NCBI GenBank assembly: GCA_037127315.1
Contig: JBBBDQ010000420.1
Location: 4,273,001 to 4,337,000 of the forward strand
DNA: 64,000 bases
Reading direction: 5' to 3'
DNA from: Ascarosepion bandense
Taxonomy: Eukaryota > Mollusca > Cephalopoda > Sepiida > Sepiidae
The notes under the pieces are model-generated. The model was given only the letters and a program-made list of their open reading frames with translations. It was not told where the DNA came from and did not search any database. This document shows positions 9,322 through 20,560 of this stretch, in pieces. How positions within the stretch are numbered: position 1 is the stretch's first letter; every line of letters begins with the position of its first letter. A program made the translations under genes and the position numbers.

Positions 9322-10049
9322 TCTAAACTTATTTATAAATGGAACTTTGTGCGTGTGTATGTGTGTGTGTCCGTTACCTATAGATTCCGAAACGGCTGAA
9401 ACGATTTTCTTGAAAATTTGCACAGTTGTACTATAAGCGTCTGCGAGTATTCTTAGCTAGGTTGTGTGTCGAGGTACCCCCGATAAATATCGAAAATCAA
9501 TAATCGAAAAAATCGGGTTATAGAAGGAGTTGTTCGATTTTAATCAAATTTCATACACTCATAGACAAAAACATAAGAAACGATATTCAGAAGTTTCAAG
9601 GTTGCAGTTCTTAAAATAGTGCAGAAAATCGATAATATATAAATATATATATATATAAAATGCAAGATGTTTGTGTGCGTGTCTGTTTATCTGCCTGTAT
9701 GTCTGTATTTTTGTTTCAGCCCTTCTATTTTAGTTTTTGCTTCGAGTTTGGCTCTAAGTAGGTATAATTGTAGTTCTTAGTCTCAGTCATGATATCATTT
9801 ACTCAGAGGACTTATTTAGCCTTCAAAATTATGTTTACGACGACAAAAACGTATTTGGTATCGATACCAGGAAATTAAAATTGGACTTACATCCATTCAA
9901 TTTTCTTTCAGTCTACGGTTTTGCTTTAACTGGAAACAACTATTGCTTTTTAGTCTTTCGTGCTAACGTCCAAAGAATCTGAGATCCAGGACCATGGATT
10001 AGTTTCAAAGCTTTCATTACACCTGAGCAACTCCGGGCTATAATGCTAG
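9322..10049 (+). mobile_element. Helitron-like element, 3' part, copy 1
   Basis: Aligns with 49970-50735 over more than 700 bases: a TG-rich tract (9349-9370), attccgaaacggctgaa-type block, aatcgggttatagaaggag, a (TA)n tract (9638-9658), then gtctacggtttt and ttgctttttagtctttcg. It ends gagcaactccgggctataat-gctag|t at 10049/10050. A CTRR end followed by T, after a short GC-rich element, is the Helitron 3' signature. The stem before the end is weak. No Rep/helicase frame is present, so this would be non-autonomous or 5' truncated. Confidence 0.55.
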
Positions 10050-11965
10050 TATAAATAAAAAATGATTCTTTTCACCACAAATATGATAATTTAGGAAGCA
10101 AAACAATGTTAGAAAGAATTTTAGTGTCTAAAATAATTTTCTCGTGCTTGACAGAAAATTAAAAAACATCTATTTTTAATCAAAAACATTTTCAAAAACA
10201 TTTCCAGAATTATATCTACGGAAGCTTTTCTCAGTTAACGTTACTTGCTATTCTTTACTACGAAATCTTACGGAAAGTTACGAAAGGACATTAACCGACA
10301 TATTTTTCTAAATTCTTCGAACAGATACTTGAATTTCTCACACTTTATGAGTTTATTAATTTTGTGAATCTTCAACCGTTCATCAGTTTATAATTTTATC
10401 AACGAAATATTTTGTTTGCTTTTTACTAAAACTATTTTAATTGTATTTTGAATCGTCCGAAATGACTCAATCTTTACCAGAATGCAATACGTATAAGAAA
10501 TATGCTGTTATATATGTCATTCTTGATAACAAGACATAGGAAATGATTTACTGTATCGCATACGTTCAGTGAGAAACAAGTAAAACATTTTATGTGTTCA
10601 GCGCAGTCGACAGTGTAAAATAACAACTTCATTCTAATTTCAAAATGTACAACAACAATTGAAATTTATAAGCAGAGACTTTTAAATAACTTCCTCTTCA
10701 GAATCTGCTGACATTAATTAGGTAATTTGTGCCCGAATTACTTTATTTCAAACTAGAGCATTTTTCGGACGACTGACTCCATTGAAGTCTAGGGTTTTAC
10801 TTTAGCTTTTTTCTGTTTTTATCTCTTAGTTCTATAAACTAACGACCAGCAAATAGTAACACACACACCATTGATCTTCTTAATGCTGGCCTACTTACAC
10901 CAAAAGTGTCTCATACTTTTCTGATGAAGGAAAAAAGAATTCTCTCAACTGCTTGGAAAAAAAAGGTTTAAAATCTAACAAAACACTTTTGTTTGTCTCA
11001 TATTCATAAAGTTGTATTAGTGTTTATCTTTTTTCTTTTTTTTTTTTTAGTTCATCGTAAAAACGATTCATCGCTGTTGTGACATTTCAAAACAGCGTAA
11101 TTAAGATGCTTACGGGTACCATTTCTCTCTTTGTCAGCCACACACGGCTGTATGACAAGGATCCTTTGTTAATGGTGCAGGTATTCCGTTGATATTCTTA
11201 GCTGCTACCTCTGTCCTATGTCTTCGTTTCGCGTGTTTATTGCTTTCGCTAAAACTGCGAACATATAAAATCTTCTTCGGACATGTGTATGTTTAACAAA
11301 CAGATGAATGTGAAAAAATGAAGAAAATCTGGTGATCAAAAAACCGGATAAATCGTATGTGGACGTCTCAGCATAGATTCATTTTGACTCAGTCGACCAC
11401 ACATCGCCAAGTCAATGGTACAATCAGAAATTAACGATGACGCGAAACTGATGTGGGTGCCACCACAGAAAAGTGGAAATGAGAGAACGAATTAGGTAAA
11501 GAAATAAAAAAGGAGTGGGTATCTTGTTAAAAAGGATTATTGAAGTTTTGGGTCGTGGAGGGGAATTTGTTTTGATGGATAAAGGCTTATGGGGTAGTTG
11601 AATCAGGTAGGGGTTAGTTGCTGCAAAGAGGAGCGAATGCGGGGGGGTTCAAGTGTGGTAGACGGTTGGCGAGGGTTGATTGTTATAATAAAGACCACTT
11701 TATTACATGACTTGCTAATGTTAGGAACGTCTTATTGAAATCGAAACACCTGAGAACCCCTTAAACATAGCCGAGTAGTCGTCAAGAGATTTTTTTTTTT
11801 TTTTGGCAGGGTTGTCGAAATTAAGATTCTTTTTTTTTCTGTATTCTTTGCCTGGGTGTCTCTTCTACCCCTATTCAATGCTGTTAGCCTCTCATATTCA
11901 TGGCGTAGGCATTTGCTTTTTTAAAGGGGCTACCTATTGCATCGCTGCTAGCTTCTCTATTTGTG

Positions 11966-11968
<3 letters not shown>
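10050..11968. other. 1.9-kb stretch without recognised genes or repeats
   Basis: Moderately complex AT-rich DNA, with T runs at 11033-11049 and 11791-11804. No within-window repeat match and no coding signal that I can support. This is one of the larger apparently single-copy pieces of the window. Confidence 0.5.

Positions 11969-12032
<64 letters not shown>
11969..12032 (+). repeat. (TG)n microsatellite
   Basis: About 64 bases of uninterrupted TG/GT. Confidence 0.97.
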
Positions 12033-12035
<3 letters not shown>

Positions 12036-12454
12036 ACCCTCCCTATGAACCTTTTCCAGCAGAGTCAACTTCCAACGTCTCCAGAATAATAAAAAAATAA
12101 CAGAAGTTCAACAAACAAATTGAAATAAAGAACCTGGAGAGAGAAGGGGTGAGGCAATATAAGTCAGGGAAAACAGTTTCTGAATCACCAGGTGGACGTA
12201 TTTTCACCTCGTTTTCCTTCAATTTTTGCATTGTTCTTGGCTTGTTGACGTCCCTCAGAGACTTAATACGTGCTGGAGCGAAAGTAAAAGCACACGAGTA
12301 AACGATGTAGCTAAAAAAAAAGATTCTTATAAAAAAAACAATAAAAAATAAAATTAATTAATAAACAAATATGTATATATTCATATAATTGTCTTGATGA
12401 AGAAAAGCTCGAAAAAAAGTTATAACGAATAAACATATTGACTGTGCACCAGGT
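12033..12454. other. no gene recognised
   Basis: AT-rich, including an A/T run region at 12310-12375. Nothing assigned. Confidence 0.45.
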
Positions 12455-12725
12455 TTAATGATTTAAGGCACCTCAACGTGGAGTAATTCGCTAGAACAAT
12501 TACGACTCAGTACTCTTCTTGATCCTCACTGGGTGCCCCACACTTTCGGCCTTGTTTCTCATCTAAACTAAGCTTAGAAAATCATCTGTGAGCACATCAA
12601 CGTAGTACAATAGTTAGAATTCTTGTCTCGCTAGAACTATTAAAATGAAATAGTGATTTTGATCCTTACTGTGTGCCCCATACTTTCGGCCTTGTGCCAC
12701 ATGTAAACTATTTAAAAGAAATTGC
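12455..12725 (+). repeat. SINE-E, two tandem head units
   Basis: Two related units (about 12470-12580 and 12595-12720) share caacgtagtacaat-like starts, gatcctcactgggtgcccc / gatccttactgtgtgcccc, and actttcggccttgt. The same sequence with a clear A-box-like tagtgcagcgg heads the composite SINE at 36528. The anticipated pol III boxes are weak in these two degraded units. Confidence 0.5.
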
Positions 12726-12774
12726 GAGTTAAAACGTCTGAAATTATTTTATTCTATTTTTTGTATTGATATAC

Positions 12775-13155
12775 ATGACTGTATGTTCTCATCTTGTATG
12801 TCGAGAACCTTCAAGATTTGGACGATTATAGTTCTAGACAGTTACGTATCTCTATAGTTCTGAAAAACGTCTGTTCCTTTACTATCTTTTCCGGTCTTTC
12901 TCCTGCCATCCATTCACATAAAATCGTTGGGCTAATTTTTCCTCTGCCTTTATGTACTGAGAGTGCCAGAGTCACCAAACACGCTTTCCTTGTTTTGTCT
13001 CTGAGAAATTTTCAGTTCTGATTCCAATCGTAAGTGACTTTTCTCTTCCAATCTCCTAAAACTTTCTCCTTGTATAACAATTCAGTCCATGCAATTTAAA
13101 ACATCCCTCTGTAGAAACATATTTTTGTGGCTTCATGTCTCCTCTTCATCTGTGT
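12775..13155 (-). mobile_element. RTE-like LINE fragment, highly decayed
   Basis: Minus-strand similarity to the RTE copies at 20115-20560 and 45240-45860: catccctctgtagaaacata (compare catccttctgtagaaccaca) near 13105 and the gtcaccaaacacgctttcctt block near 12972. Too many indels for a readable frame. Confidence 0.55.
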
Positions 13156-13344
13156 GGAAATGGCTATATATGAAGATTATTAGCAGCAAAAACTATTTAT
13201 TGTAGAATAACCAATACATTTTATCAGTAATGGAAGGGATACAATTACATTCAAAATACTTAGATTAGATAACCCATAGAGGTGTTGATATACCGCAAAA
13301 TGAAATCAACTAATCAACACGAAATAACTCAATAATCTTGGAAT

Positions 13345-13557
13345 TATTTCGAACCTTTGTTGTCATCTTGGTTGATATAGGTGTTATAATAGACACAACG
13401 TTTCGACCAAGTACTCTTTGGTCATCATTAGGTGTCCATAGATTGGCTGATGTGGATTATATCTTTGATTATTGCAACATATCCTGTGAAATTAGTTATT
13501 GGTCTTTCAAGTTGGAATTTGATTCGTCACTACCAAGTCCAAGGATCGAATATATAT
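13345..13557 (-). mobile_element. SINE-D, antisense copy
   Basis: Reverse complement matches the SINE-D copy at 13726-14010: a B-box-like tcgatccttggacttggtag (13526-13546 region), then the core with acttggtcgaaacgttgtgt (about 13399-13418) and tattataacacctatatcaa. Its A-box end appears to be lost. It lies 170 bases from the plus-strand copy, so the two could pair in one transcript. Confidence 0.65.
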
Positions 13558-13725
13558 AAACCAAGATGAGAATAGAAGTTCGAAATAATTTCAATATTAT
13601 TGAAAATTACTCATCTCAGAAATAAATACAAAATTATGAGAAGTGGCAGGAACCCATTAACATAACCCAGTTCTCAAAATCCATCTGACACTGAATAAAA
13701 AAGAAAATATGCCACTAAAGTATTT

Positions 13726-14010
13726 CGGAGCGATGGCGTAGTGGATATAGTAGCTTGTTTATATATGTGTTAGTATCATCTCGTGGTAATGAGTTCGATC
13801 CTTGGACGTGGTAGTGTCGAACCAAATTTCAACATGAAAGAACAATGACTTCATAGGATATTTTGCAATAATCAACGAGATCCATATCAGCCATTCTATA
13901 GACACATGATGATGACCACAAGGTACTTGGTCGAAACGTTGTATCTATTATAACACCTATATCAATAATTCCAAGATTATTGAAAATTACTCATCTCAGA
14001 AATACATAAA
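13726..14010 (+). mobile_element. SINE-D, tRNA-derived
   Basis: A box tggcgtagtgg at 13734-13744 and B box gagttcgatc at 13791-13800 are close to the pol III consensus with tRNA-like spacing. A body follows with acttggtcgaaacgttgtat (about 13928-13947), and the 3' end reads attactcatctcagaaatac, a 3' block shared with SINE-C copies (53262-53276, and antisense 55838-55852). Confidence 0.75.
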
Positions 14011-14261
14011 AAAAGCTCTTTCTTGACATCAGTCCGTAAATTATCTTAAAGACATAAAACTGTATTTTAAAATATAACTTCAACAAAACTACAATATAAA
14101 ACACACATAACACCGCTTCTAAAAATTATGTCTACAAAAACATGTATATGCACAAAAGCTGAGTATTATCTGCCATGTAGTCAGTTGTGTAAGTAGAATA
14201 ACATATATTAAATTTTTATTAATTCGAGGCTCGAAATGAAACTAAATTTCGGTATTAAATG

Positions 14262-14322
14262 GCCCATAAAGAGTTGATATGTCGTTAAATAAACAAACCA
14301 AACAAGCATTAGCATTTGTACA
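14262..14322 (+). repeat. repeat G fragment
   Basis: Has the ttaaat-gttgatatg-cgttaaa block seen at 26430-26470 (+) and 30555-30600 (-). A weaker match lies at 13262-13300. It is probably the end of a mobile element. Confidence 0.45.
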
Positions 14323-14324
14323 AA

Positions 14325-14605
14325 GACACATGGCCCAATGGATAAAAGCGTTGGTCAGATCCAGTGACTTGCCTAAAAAGTGGGTTCAATACCTAACAGT
14401 GGTTAACAAATAACTTAGTGAGTTGAGTTAAAGGGAGATAACTAGGATATCTAGAAGTCGCATGACTCATGGAACAAGAACAATATATCCCAGTGAAATT
14501 TTAAAAGTAGGCCGCCGTATAGAACGGCCGAAACGTCGTGAATATGGCAATGAAGACGAGGATAATAGTTCGAACAATGTAAATAATGTTGTACAAAGAA
14601 TCTCG
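14325..14605 (+). mobile_element. SINE-C, tRNA-derived
   Basis: A box tggcccaatgg at 14331-14341 and a B-box-like ggttcaatacc at 14383-14393. The body carries gttaaagggagataact (about 14427), and the 3' module ggccgaaacgtcgtgaata (about 14525) followed by gaggataatagttcgaacaa. Copies at 52945-53285 and 56038-56325 share all of these in order. Confidence 0.8.
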
Positions 14606-14614
14606 TAGAAATTT

Positions 14615-14690
14615 AAAATGATTAACAAAACATAAACCTAAAATAAATCTCATCGAGAAACACTATTTTTAGGGGTCAACAAAGGATAAA
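14615..14690 (+). repeat. direct repeat, first arm
   Basis: aatgattaacaaaacataa followed by ctaaaataaatct recurs at 15115-15175. The two arms are about 500 bases apart and same-strand. Origin unknown. Confidence 0.55.
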
Positions 14691-14789
14691 TGATTCCACA
14701 AAGAGATCGATGATGAAAATGTTTTTGGGACACACATTGCTTCTGCAGCATATACGGGATCTAATAAAAAGTCCTATAGCTGACTGGTG

Positions 14790-14915
14790 AGAAGAGGTGG
14801 ACATATACCTTTCCCAAGTGAAAGCAAATATGCAAATACGACTGGAATTGGAACTCGGCTCTCAAATTTCCAATTCCCAGCTGTTATCCATTACACCACC
14901 CGCACAACCTAGTTT
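14790..14915 (-). mobile_element. SINE-B, antisense 5' fragment
   Basis: The reverse complement starts with gtggtgtaatggata, a tRNA-like A box, and continues through gagccgagttccaattcca, the B-box region of SINE-B, then stops after about 110 bases. Confidence 0.65.
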
Positions 14916-15110
14916 ACAACACCCGGTTTTCCCAAACGGTTACCAATCTAGATACTGACCAGGTTCAACATAGTTTGATTTCGGCGAGCGAACGTCATAT
15001 GATAACATGCCCATTATTATTAGTATTAGTAGGAATAGTAGCAGTAGTATTGTTTGAAAAAAAAATTATTAATAATATTAATATTTGTGCAAAAACATTT
15101 AACAGAAATT

Positions 15111-15178
15111 GAAAAATGATTAACAAAACATAACGCTAAAATAAATCTTATAGAGAAACCCTATTCTACCCTTAAAAA
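15111..15178 (+). repeat. direct repeat, second arm
   Basis: Partner of 14615-14690. Confidence 0.55.
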
Positions 15179-15179
15179 A

Positions 15180-16540
15180 TAATTATTATTGATATTTGTT
15201 GTACAAGATTTTTTTAAATTTTTTTTTTTATGAGAAGATTTGTTTGAGATAAATTACGAAATATTTAAATGGTTGCTTCACATATATGTTTGCACATGCG
15301 TAAAACATAGTCTAGAAAGAGATTAAACAAATTCAGGCCATTATTTCTTCATAGTCGCACTCCTGCTGAACTTTGAAAGCATTCGCGTTTTTTGTATCTT
15401 CATCAAACATGGGAAACTTTGTGGATAAATCTAGTGCCTCATTCAAATGAAAGCATTCAGTGGAATCAGCACTTGGAAAATGTTTTTTTATTGGCGAGAA
15501 ATAGGAAATATCTATTGATGCAGTCATGCGCTGTAGTGAGATCAAAATACCAACTGCATTCGATAAATATGTTATTCCATTGAGTTGTTTGATATGTGGT
15601 ATTCCTGCAGCTTTGGATCTCATAGAATGGGGAAAGTCTACTTATTAAATAATCACCATAACAGACCCGAATTTGAATTATAAAAGACATGTCGGTTCGT
15701 GATATTAGCCATCATCTGTTTCTACACTACACAAATAGATAAATTTTTGTACATGACTGAGTTCAATCCTGTACACTGAGGTTAGGATATTAGATATGGT
15801 GCAAAAATTATTGTAAAACTTTCCTTCTGTACACAGTGATGAGTAAATGTTGACTGCACTTTCTTTTATACGTTCATGGCAAATTCAGTGGTGCTATTCA
15901 ATAGAAAAATATTTCAATCGATCGCAAGAGAAACGAAAAGAATGATCATTTAGCGAAAAAATTGATCTTACTTCTAATTAGATATAGACAGCAATGGTTA
16001 TAAAGACCATTAGTTTTCTCAGGCTTTTGTCATCGGATAACAGAATATATAATTAGCAATGCCACTCGGATGAGACATCAAAATTATTGTTATTATTATT
16101 GTTGTATCGTCGAGGTAAATAATACCCAGAGAAGAATGAGCGCTTAATATAATTATTCAGCACAGTATCCGGTGCTAATGGCTATATACAAAAAATTCAG
16201 AACAAAAAAGTTATAAACAATTAACAAACCAGAATTTCTGAGTAAAAAGTGGTGGGTCCAAATGGGGAATATAAGACGAAGTAAATCATTCTGAATATTA
16301 ATCTGCTTGTCGCAACATATTAAAAAACCTTTTAAATACATACTCGTACACTTTTTCAGTCTATGAGCCAGTCCATCGGTTAGAGGGCTGAAGGGGTGCT
16401 AGCTAATCTACAATAATCGTTATTCGATTTCTTTTGACTTCTGGTGTATACATGTTTTTTTTCCGGATCCCAACTAAAGAACTAAAGTCAGATATGGCAT
16501 AATGTCTACTGAGCAATTTTTAAACTATAAAAAAAAAGAA
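15180..16540. other. 1.35-kb stretch, no gene assigned
   Basis: AT-rich and without within-window repeat matches. A 96-codon minus-strand frame (15333-15623) has fairly even composition but no recognised motif, and its upstream context shows no splice or promoter support, so it is not called as a gene. Confidence 0.4.
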
Positions 16541-16572
16541 ATAAAATAAAATAAAATAAAATAAAATAAAAT
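16536..16572 (+). repeat. (AAAAT)n pentanucleotide repeat
   Basis: Seven or more aaaat/aataa units just before SINE-A. Confidence 0.9.
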
Positions 16573-16582
16573 GAATGAATAA

Positions 16583-16817
16583 ATTGGAGTAGATAGAGTA
16601 AACATAATTGGAGTAGATAGAGTAAACTATCGCCCGCTTCACACTCCACCCACATCTATTGAATGGGTGAAGAGGCTCATCCCTTGTTTCCTGTTTAGGA
16701 TGTGGTTTCCGGCTTTCTCTTTTCCAATCTTTTCACTCTTACATAGCCCCCTGCACATCAGTGGCGTTACCGCCTTGCTTGGGGTGAGATGATTAAAAAA
16801 TAAAAAATAAAAAAATA
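16583..16817 (+). mobile_element. SINE-A, monomeric copy
   Basis: One full body unit from 16607 with the complete LINE-like tail and an A-rich end. It is preceded by a 24-base duplication of the unit start (attggagtagatag at 16583 and again at 16607), a small version of the tandem-unit structure seen in other copies. Confidence 0.8.
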
Positions 16818-16854
16818 AGGCCAGGTACATTTTTCATATATATAGCCCTTCAGA

Positions 16855-16990
16855 AGATGTGGGCTGTACTATTTCTTCCTTTTTTAATGCCTGGATTACC
16901 AGGAATTGCTTCAATAAGTCTATTAGAACCTTTTCCAATCAATCTGAGGGCTCCAACTACAACTGAAATTGTTGATGTACTCATATGCCA
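16855..16990 (-). pseudogene. R4-like LINE ORF, C-terminal scrap of a divergent subfamily
   Basis: Reverse complement encodes VVVGALRLIGKG...IEAIPGNPGIK...STAHIF, aligned with VIVGALGMIKNG...IERIPGNPSLR...LSTAHTL at the end of the 488-codon ORF (5963-7429). Identity is modest, so it is a different subfamily from the two copies at 3.7-7.5 kb. Confidence 0.65.
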
Positions 16991-17019
16991 CATTATGATT
17001 ATATAGTTATTATCGGTAT

Positions 17020-17237
17020 AACAATTGTCATCTCCTGTCTCACTAACTTACATCCTCTCTCTCATGCTTTTTTCTCCGTCCACTCCACTCTCATCAGTAT
17101 TATCTTCTTTCTCATACTCTCTTCCTGACACTTCCTGTAACCTGTCACTCTTTCACATATTCCTCCTAAGTACCCCCTTGCACAACAGTGGCAGTAAAAT
17201 GCCTTGCTTGGGGGCCACACGATTATTAAAAAGATAT
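17020..17237 (+). mobile_element. LINE-J 3' end
   Basis: C/T-rich 3' untranslated part and terminal tail (acccccttgcacaacagtgg, ccttgctt) ending with a short A-run near 17237. 5' truncated, non-coding. Confidence 0.7.
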
Positions 17238-17272
17238 TTTTAAGGTGCCACATTTTTTTAAGTTTCAAAATC

Positions 17273-17273
17273 C

Positions 17274-17329
<56 letters not shown>
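17273..17329 (+). repeat. (CA)n microsatellite
   Basis: About 56 bases of CA. Confidence 0.97.
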
Positions 17330-17332
<3 letters not shown>

Positions 17333-17751
17333 TATGATGTATGAATTTATGTATCAGTTGAATATATACATCGGAATCCGACAACATTATAGAATAAAGT
17401 GAACAAAGTAGAAAGCGTCTCTCAATCTAAGATGTTTCACTTTTATTAAAACTTCTTCAGAGAGAGAGAGAGAGAGTTAAAAATGAATTTTTTTTTAATA
17501 AAGGGATAGTATACTGGTATATACTGTTGGAATCTACGCGTTACACAATTTTCTTGTTTTCCCTCTTAATTTGACTTTGCTTTGAATAAAATACGGCTTA
17601 ATCAATGAATATCAATCGAAACTAAATTTCAAATTTAAAATATACTTGTCATTTGAATAGAGATCCGAAAACAAAATGTTTCGCGAAAACATAGACTATC
17701 AACGACTCAATTGCCAATGTTTCGTGTGTCCGACATTTTCGATTACACTTT

Positions 17752-17794
<43 letters not shown>
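17752..17794 (+). repeat. (TA)n microsatellite
   Basis: About 43 bases of TA. Confidence 0.97.
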
Positions 17795-17799
<5 letters not shown>

Positions 17800-17856
17800 T
17801 GAAATAGTAATCCACTTGATCAAAAAATACTTTAATCGAGATTTTATTCTTGTATA

Positions 17857-18066
17857 TCAACTCACAAAAAACCGGAGGAAATTTTCATTTGTGTCATGAG
17901 CTCCGTTTAGATATAGTCGTCGACTGACCTTCCCATCATTTTCGATGTCGCTGAGAATAAGGTTTCTACTCACAAAGTTTACCGGACACTGGTTCTCATC
18001 ACGGGCCGGAAGTGGTTGAACAAAGGGGAAAACAAATTGAAGTAACAACAAAGAGCTAACTTGCAT
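17857..18066 (-). CDS. candidate small secreted protein or first coding exon
   Basis: 69 codons from the methionine at 18066. The same frame is open upstream, but that part reads through a T/A run and is less protein-like; the choice of start rests on the signal-like N-terminus. MQVSSLLLLQFVFPFVQPLPA is a good secretory signal (hydrophobic core residues 4-17, cleavage plausible after 21 or nearby). The remainder is hydrophilic, has one cysteine (residue 27) and a dibasic KVSRR site (46-50), as in precursors cut by proprotein convertases. A GTGAGT donor-like site overlaps the last codons (about 17868), so it may be a spliced exon. I do not recognise the family. Chance origin remains likely. 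Confidence 0.25.
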   Translation of the reverse strand: MQVSSLLLLQFVFPFVQPLPARDENQCPVNFVSRNLILSDIENDGKVSRRLYLNGAHDTNENFLRFFVS

Positions 18067-18456
18067 GGACAATTGATTAATGATTAAAAAAAGCTCTGAG
18101 CTTTCCCATAGTATTTTTTTTTTTACAGTTGATGGACCAAGACTGAGAGACCAAGAGACCAGAATTCTCAGACGATTTTTATTCATTCATATTTATTCGT
18201 TATCGATTATGTTTTGAAATCTAATTCTGTAAGCATCTACTTTCAAATCATTGTGTTAAAACCTATGTTCACAGGAATTACATGATCAGAAACATAAGCA
18301 CTCAATGAATCATTCATATTGCAGGCGTTAAACATACTAAACAATTTCACATTTATTACATAATATATGCACATATGATTACAGGGGCGGATGAACACAT
18401 CTCAGGTCGTTAAGCTTCTTGGAGTCGGAAGAATCGATGATGATTTTTTTTGTTAA

Positions 18457-18460
<4 letters not shown>

Positions 18461-18524
<64 letters not shown>
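18461..18524 (+). repeat. (ATCT)n microsatellite
   Basis: About 16 tetranucleotide units. Confidence 0.97.
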
Positions 18525-19520
18525 CAACTTGTTCAGTACCTTGGTGCTAAGAAACAAAGCACGTTTTTCAGCTAATTTGATGGTGCTGATTCCGAAAATA
18601 ACCTTAGATTTTCATGATTAGCAACTGTTTTTTCTCTACCGAAATTGCTCATCTTTGGAAAAAAGATCAATTTACGATCTTGGCCGATCATAACATTTAG
18701 TTAATAAAGGTCGTCGAAACCAATAAGTTTTCAGGTAGACGAGCAATTTAAGTCAGCCACCTGAAATAAATTATTTATAAAAGAAAAAATTCAAAAATTT
18801 AAAATAATAGTACATAATTTTTCCAATTTATCGCCAAAATTTAAATTAACTGATAAATTTTATCAATAATACACTTTATTAGTAATACGCAAATATGAGT
18901 ATCAAGATTAATTTTTACATAGCCATCTAGATAAATATCCGGATATTTGCGGTGACGTGAGTGATGAGCAAGGATAATAATTCAGGATATCAGACTATAG
19001 AAGAGCGCTACCAGAGACGGTGGGACAAACAAGTGATGGCTGACTACAGAAAAACTATCAAAAGAATCTTAAATAACATTGAATGTAATAGATAATCAAG
19101 AAAGAGAAAACTTTTGCCATACTTCTTATGTTCAAGAAGGTTTTATTTCTGCTGTTATTTTATTAAATGATCTGATAAGAATATTTGTTGGTTTTGGTAT
19201 ATTCAGTAATGTTATTATTAAAGATTCGGGGTCTGATTGTGATTACAAAAATAGTATTTCTCAATAAACAGACCGATATTTCTTGATTTAAATACGAATT
19301 GAGAGGTTTCTACGATTTTACATTGAGAAATAGTCATCGGTCAATATTATATATACAGAAAACAAATGAAAAAAATGCTATTTTTTTAATGAGGCATTTC
19401 TCTACAGTAAAAACTGTAGCTAACCAAGAAAAAGTAAGGCCATTTTCAGATTCAGCGCCTACAAATTAGCTAAAAAAGTTGCCTCGTCACTATTTCATTT
19501 GTTGTTGTTGTTGACCAGTG
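18525..19520. other. 1-kb stretch, no gene recognised
   Basis: AT-rich. A 62-codon plus-strand frame at 19079-19267 has no recognisable motif. Confidence 0.45.

Positions 19521-19594
<74 letters not shown>
19521..19594 (+). repeat. (ATCT)n microsatellite
   Basis: About 18 units, the second ATCT tract within 1.1 kb. Confidence 0.97.
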
Positions 19595-19595
<1 letters not shown>

Positions 19596-19658
19596 CACAA
19601 TCTACAACAGAATACAGGCCTCACTAAACCGTTCAAACTTAGAGAACGATGGACGTTA

Positions 19659-19709
19659 CCCAAAAACGCTAACCCCAAAAACGCTAACCCCAAAAACGCT
19701 AACCCCAAA
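19659..19709 (+). repeat. 15-base tandem repeat
   Basis: Three perfect copies of aaaaacgctaacccc and a diverging fourth (aaaaatg). In one frame it would encode a five-residue repeat, but there is no gene around it. Confidence 0.9.
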
Positions 19710-19943
19710 AATGTTTGGCACGATATTTGAATTCATAGTCATGCATTTTGATGTCCAACCGATGAAATTTAGGAATAACTATATAAAACAAAATGGTAAT
19801 ATAAAAACAACACAAAAGTACGGCAAAATGCGACAGTGGTCAAACATGACATGTAATGACGTAATATTTTAAAATCAAATAGAATTCATGAAGCATAACA
19901 GTTAAATGAATTATAATTTATAACCACTTTAGATAATTTGTTG

Positions 19944-19947
<4 letters not shown>

Positions 19948-19987
<40 letters not shown>
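19948..19987 (+). repeat. (TA)n microsatellite
   Basis: About 40 bases of TA. Confidence 0.95.
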
Positions 19988-19989
<2 letters not shown>

Positions 19990-20104
19990 TGAATGTCATT
20001 TATTGCTATGTGGTGTGATGTGGGATCTGGCCAGATACAACACTTATCTCGTCAGAATCAGTCATGAGTCAGTAGTATTAATTACTTAGCTAAACATATC
20101 ACTT

Positions 20105-20560
20105 CCGTCGTATTATGTTCTTTCTCCTGTTCAGAAAATTACTCAGGGCGTTTTCTTTTCTTCTTCATGTGTCGAGTACTTTCAGGACGTATGCCATCAT
20201 GGATTTTTACTTTCTGCTATCCTTTTACGCTCTAAACATTTTTCCTATTGGTATATCTCCTAAACCCCGCTTCTACATTCACTTGTTCAAGCTCATCAAA
20301 TATGTCTCGCTCTGTTTTCCGATATCTCTCTTTCCTTCTATCCGTCCTGTGAGCATCAGATTCTCCAAGCCTTCTTTCTTCATTACGTGTCCCAGAAATA
20401 TCACCCCTCTCTTCGATTTCGTTAGCATCCTCTCTAAAATCTATTTGTGGCTCACACGTTCAGTCCATGTATCCTCAGCATCCTTCTGTAGAACCACATT
20501 TCTGTTGCTTCGAGTCTTTTCTTCAGCTTTGAGGAGATTATCCAGAAGTAATTATCATGA
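20105..20560 (-). mobile_element. RTE-like LINE fragment
   Basis: Minus-strand C-terminal RT region. The plus-strand view shows tttcaggacgtatgccatca, gcatcagattctccaagcc, and catccttctgtagaaccaca, which recur at 33540-33880, 43140-43300 and 45260-45600. Reading the minus strand gives AEMWFYRRML-like, GLENLMLTG-like and final MAYVLK-like blocks with frame breaks. Confidence 0.75.

Noticed and set aside
10050..11968. Search for host exons in this single-copy stretch
   Set aside because: No frame with splice-site flanks or recognisable domain found.
15333..15623. 96-codon minus-strand frame with protein-like composition
   Set aside because: No recognised motif, no repeat family, no splice or promoter support; length is not exceptional for this much sequence.
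17062..17325. Frame starting with alternating Cys-Val, also at 11803, 22991, 39448 and 49904
   Set aside because: Microsatellite translation.
19659..19709. 15-base tandem encoding Asn-Ala-Asn-Pro-Lys
   Set aside because: Resemblance to known NANP repeats is coincidental; no surrounding gene.
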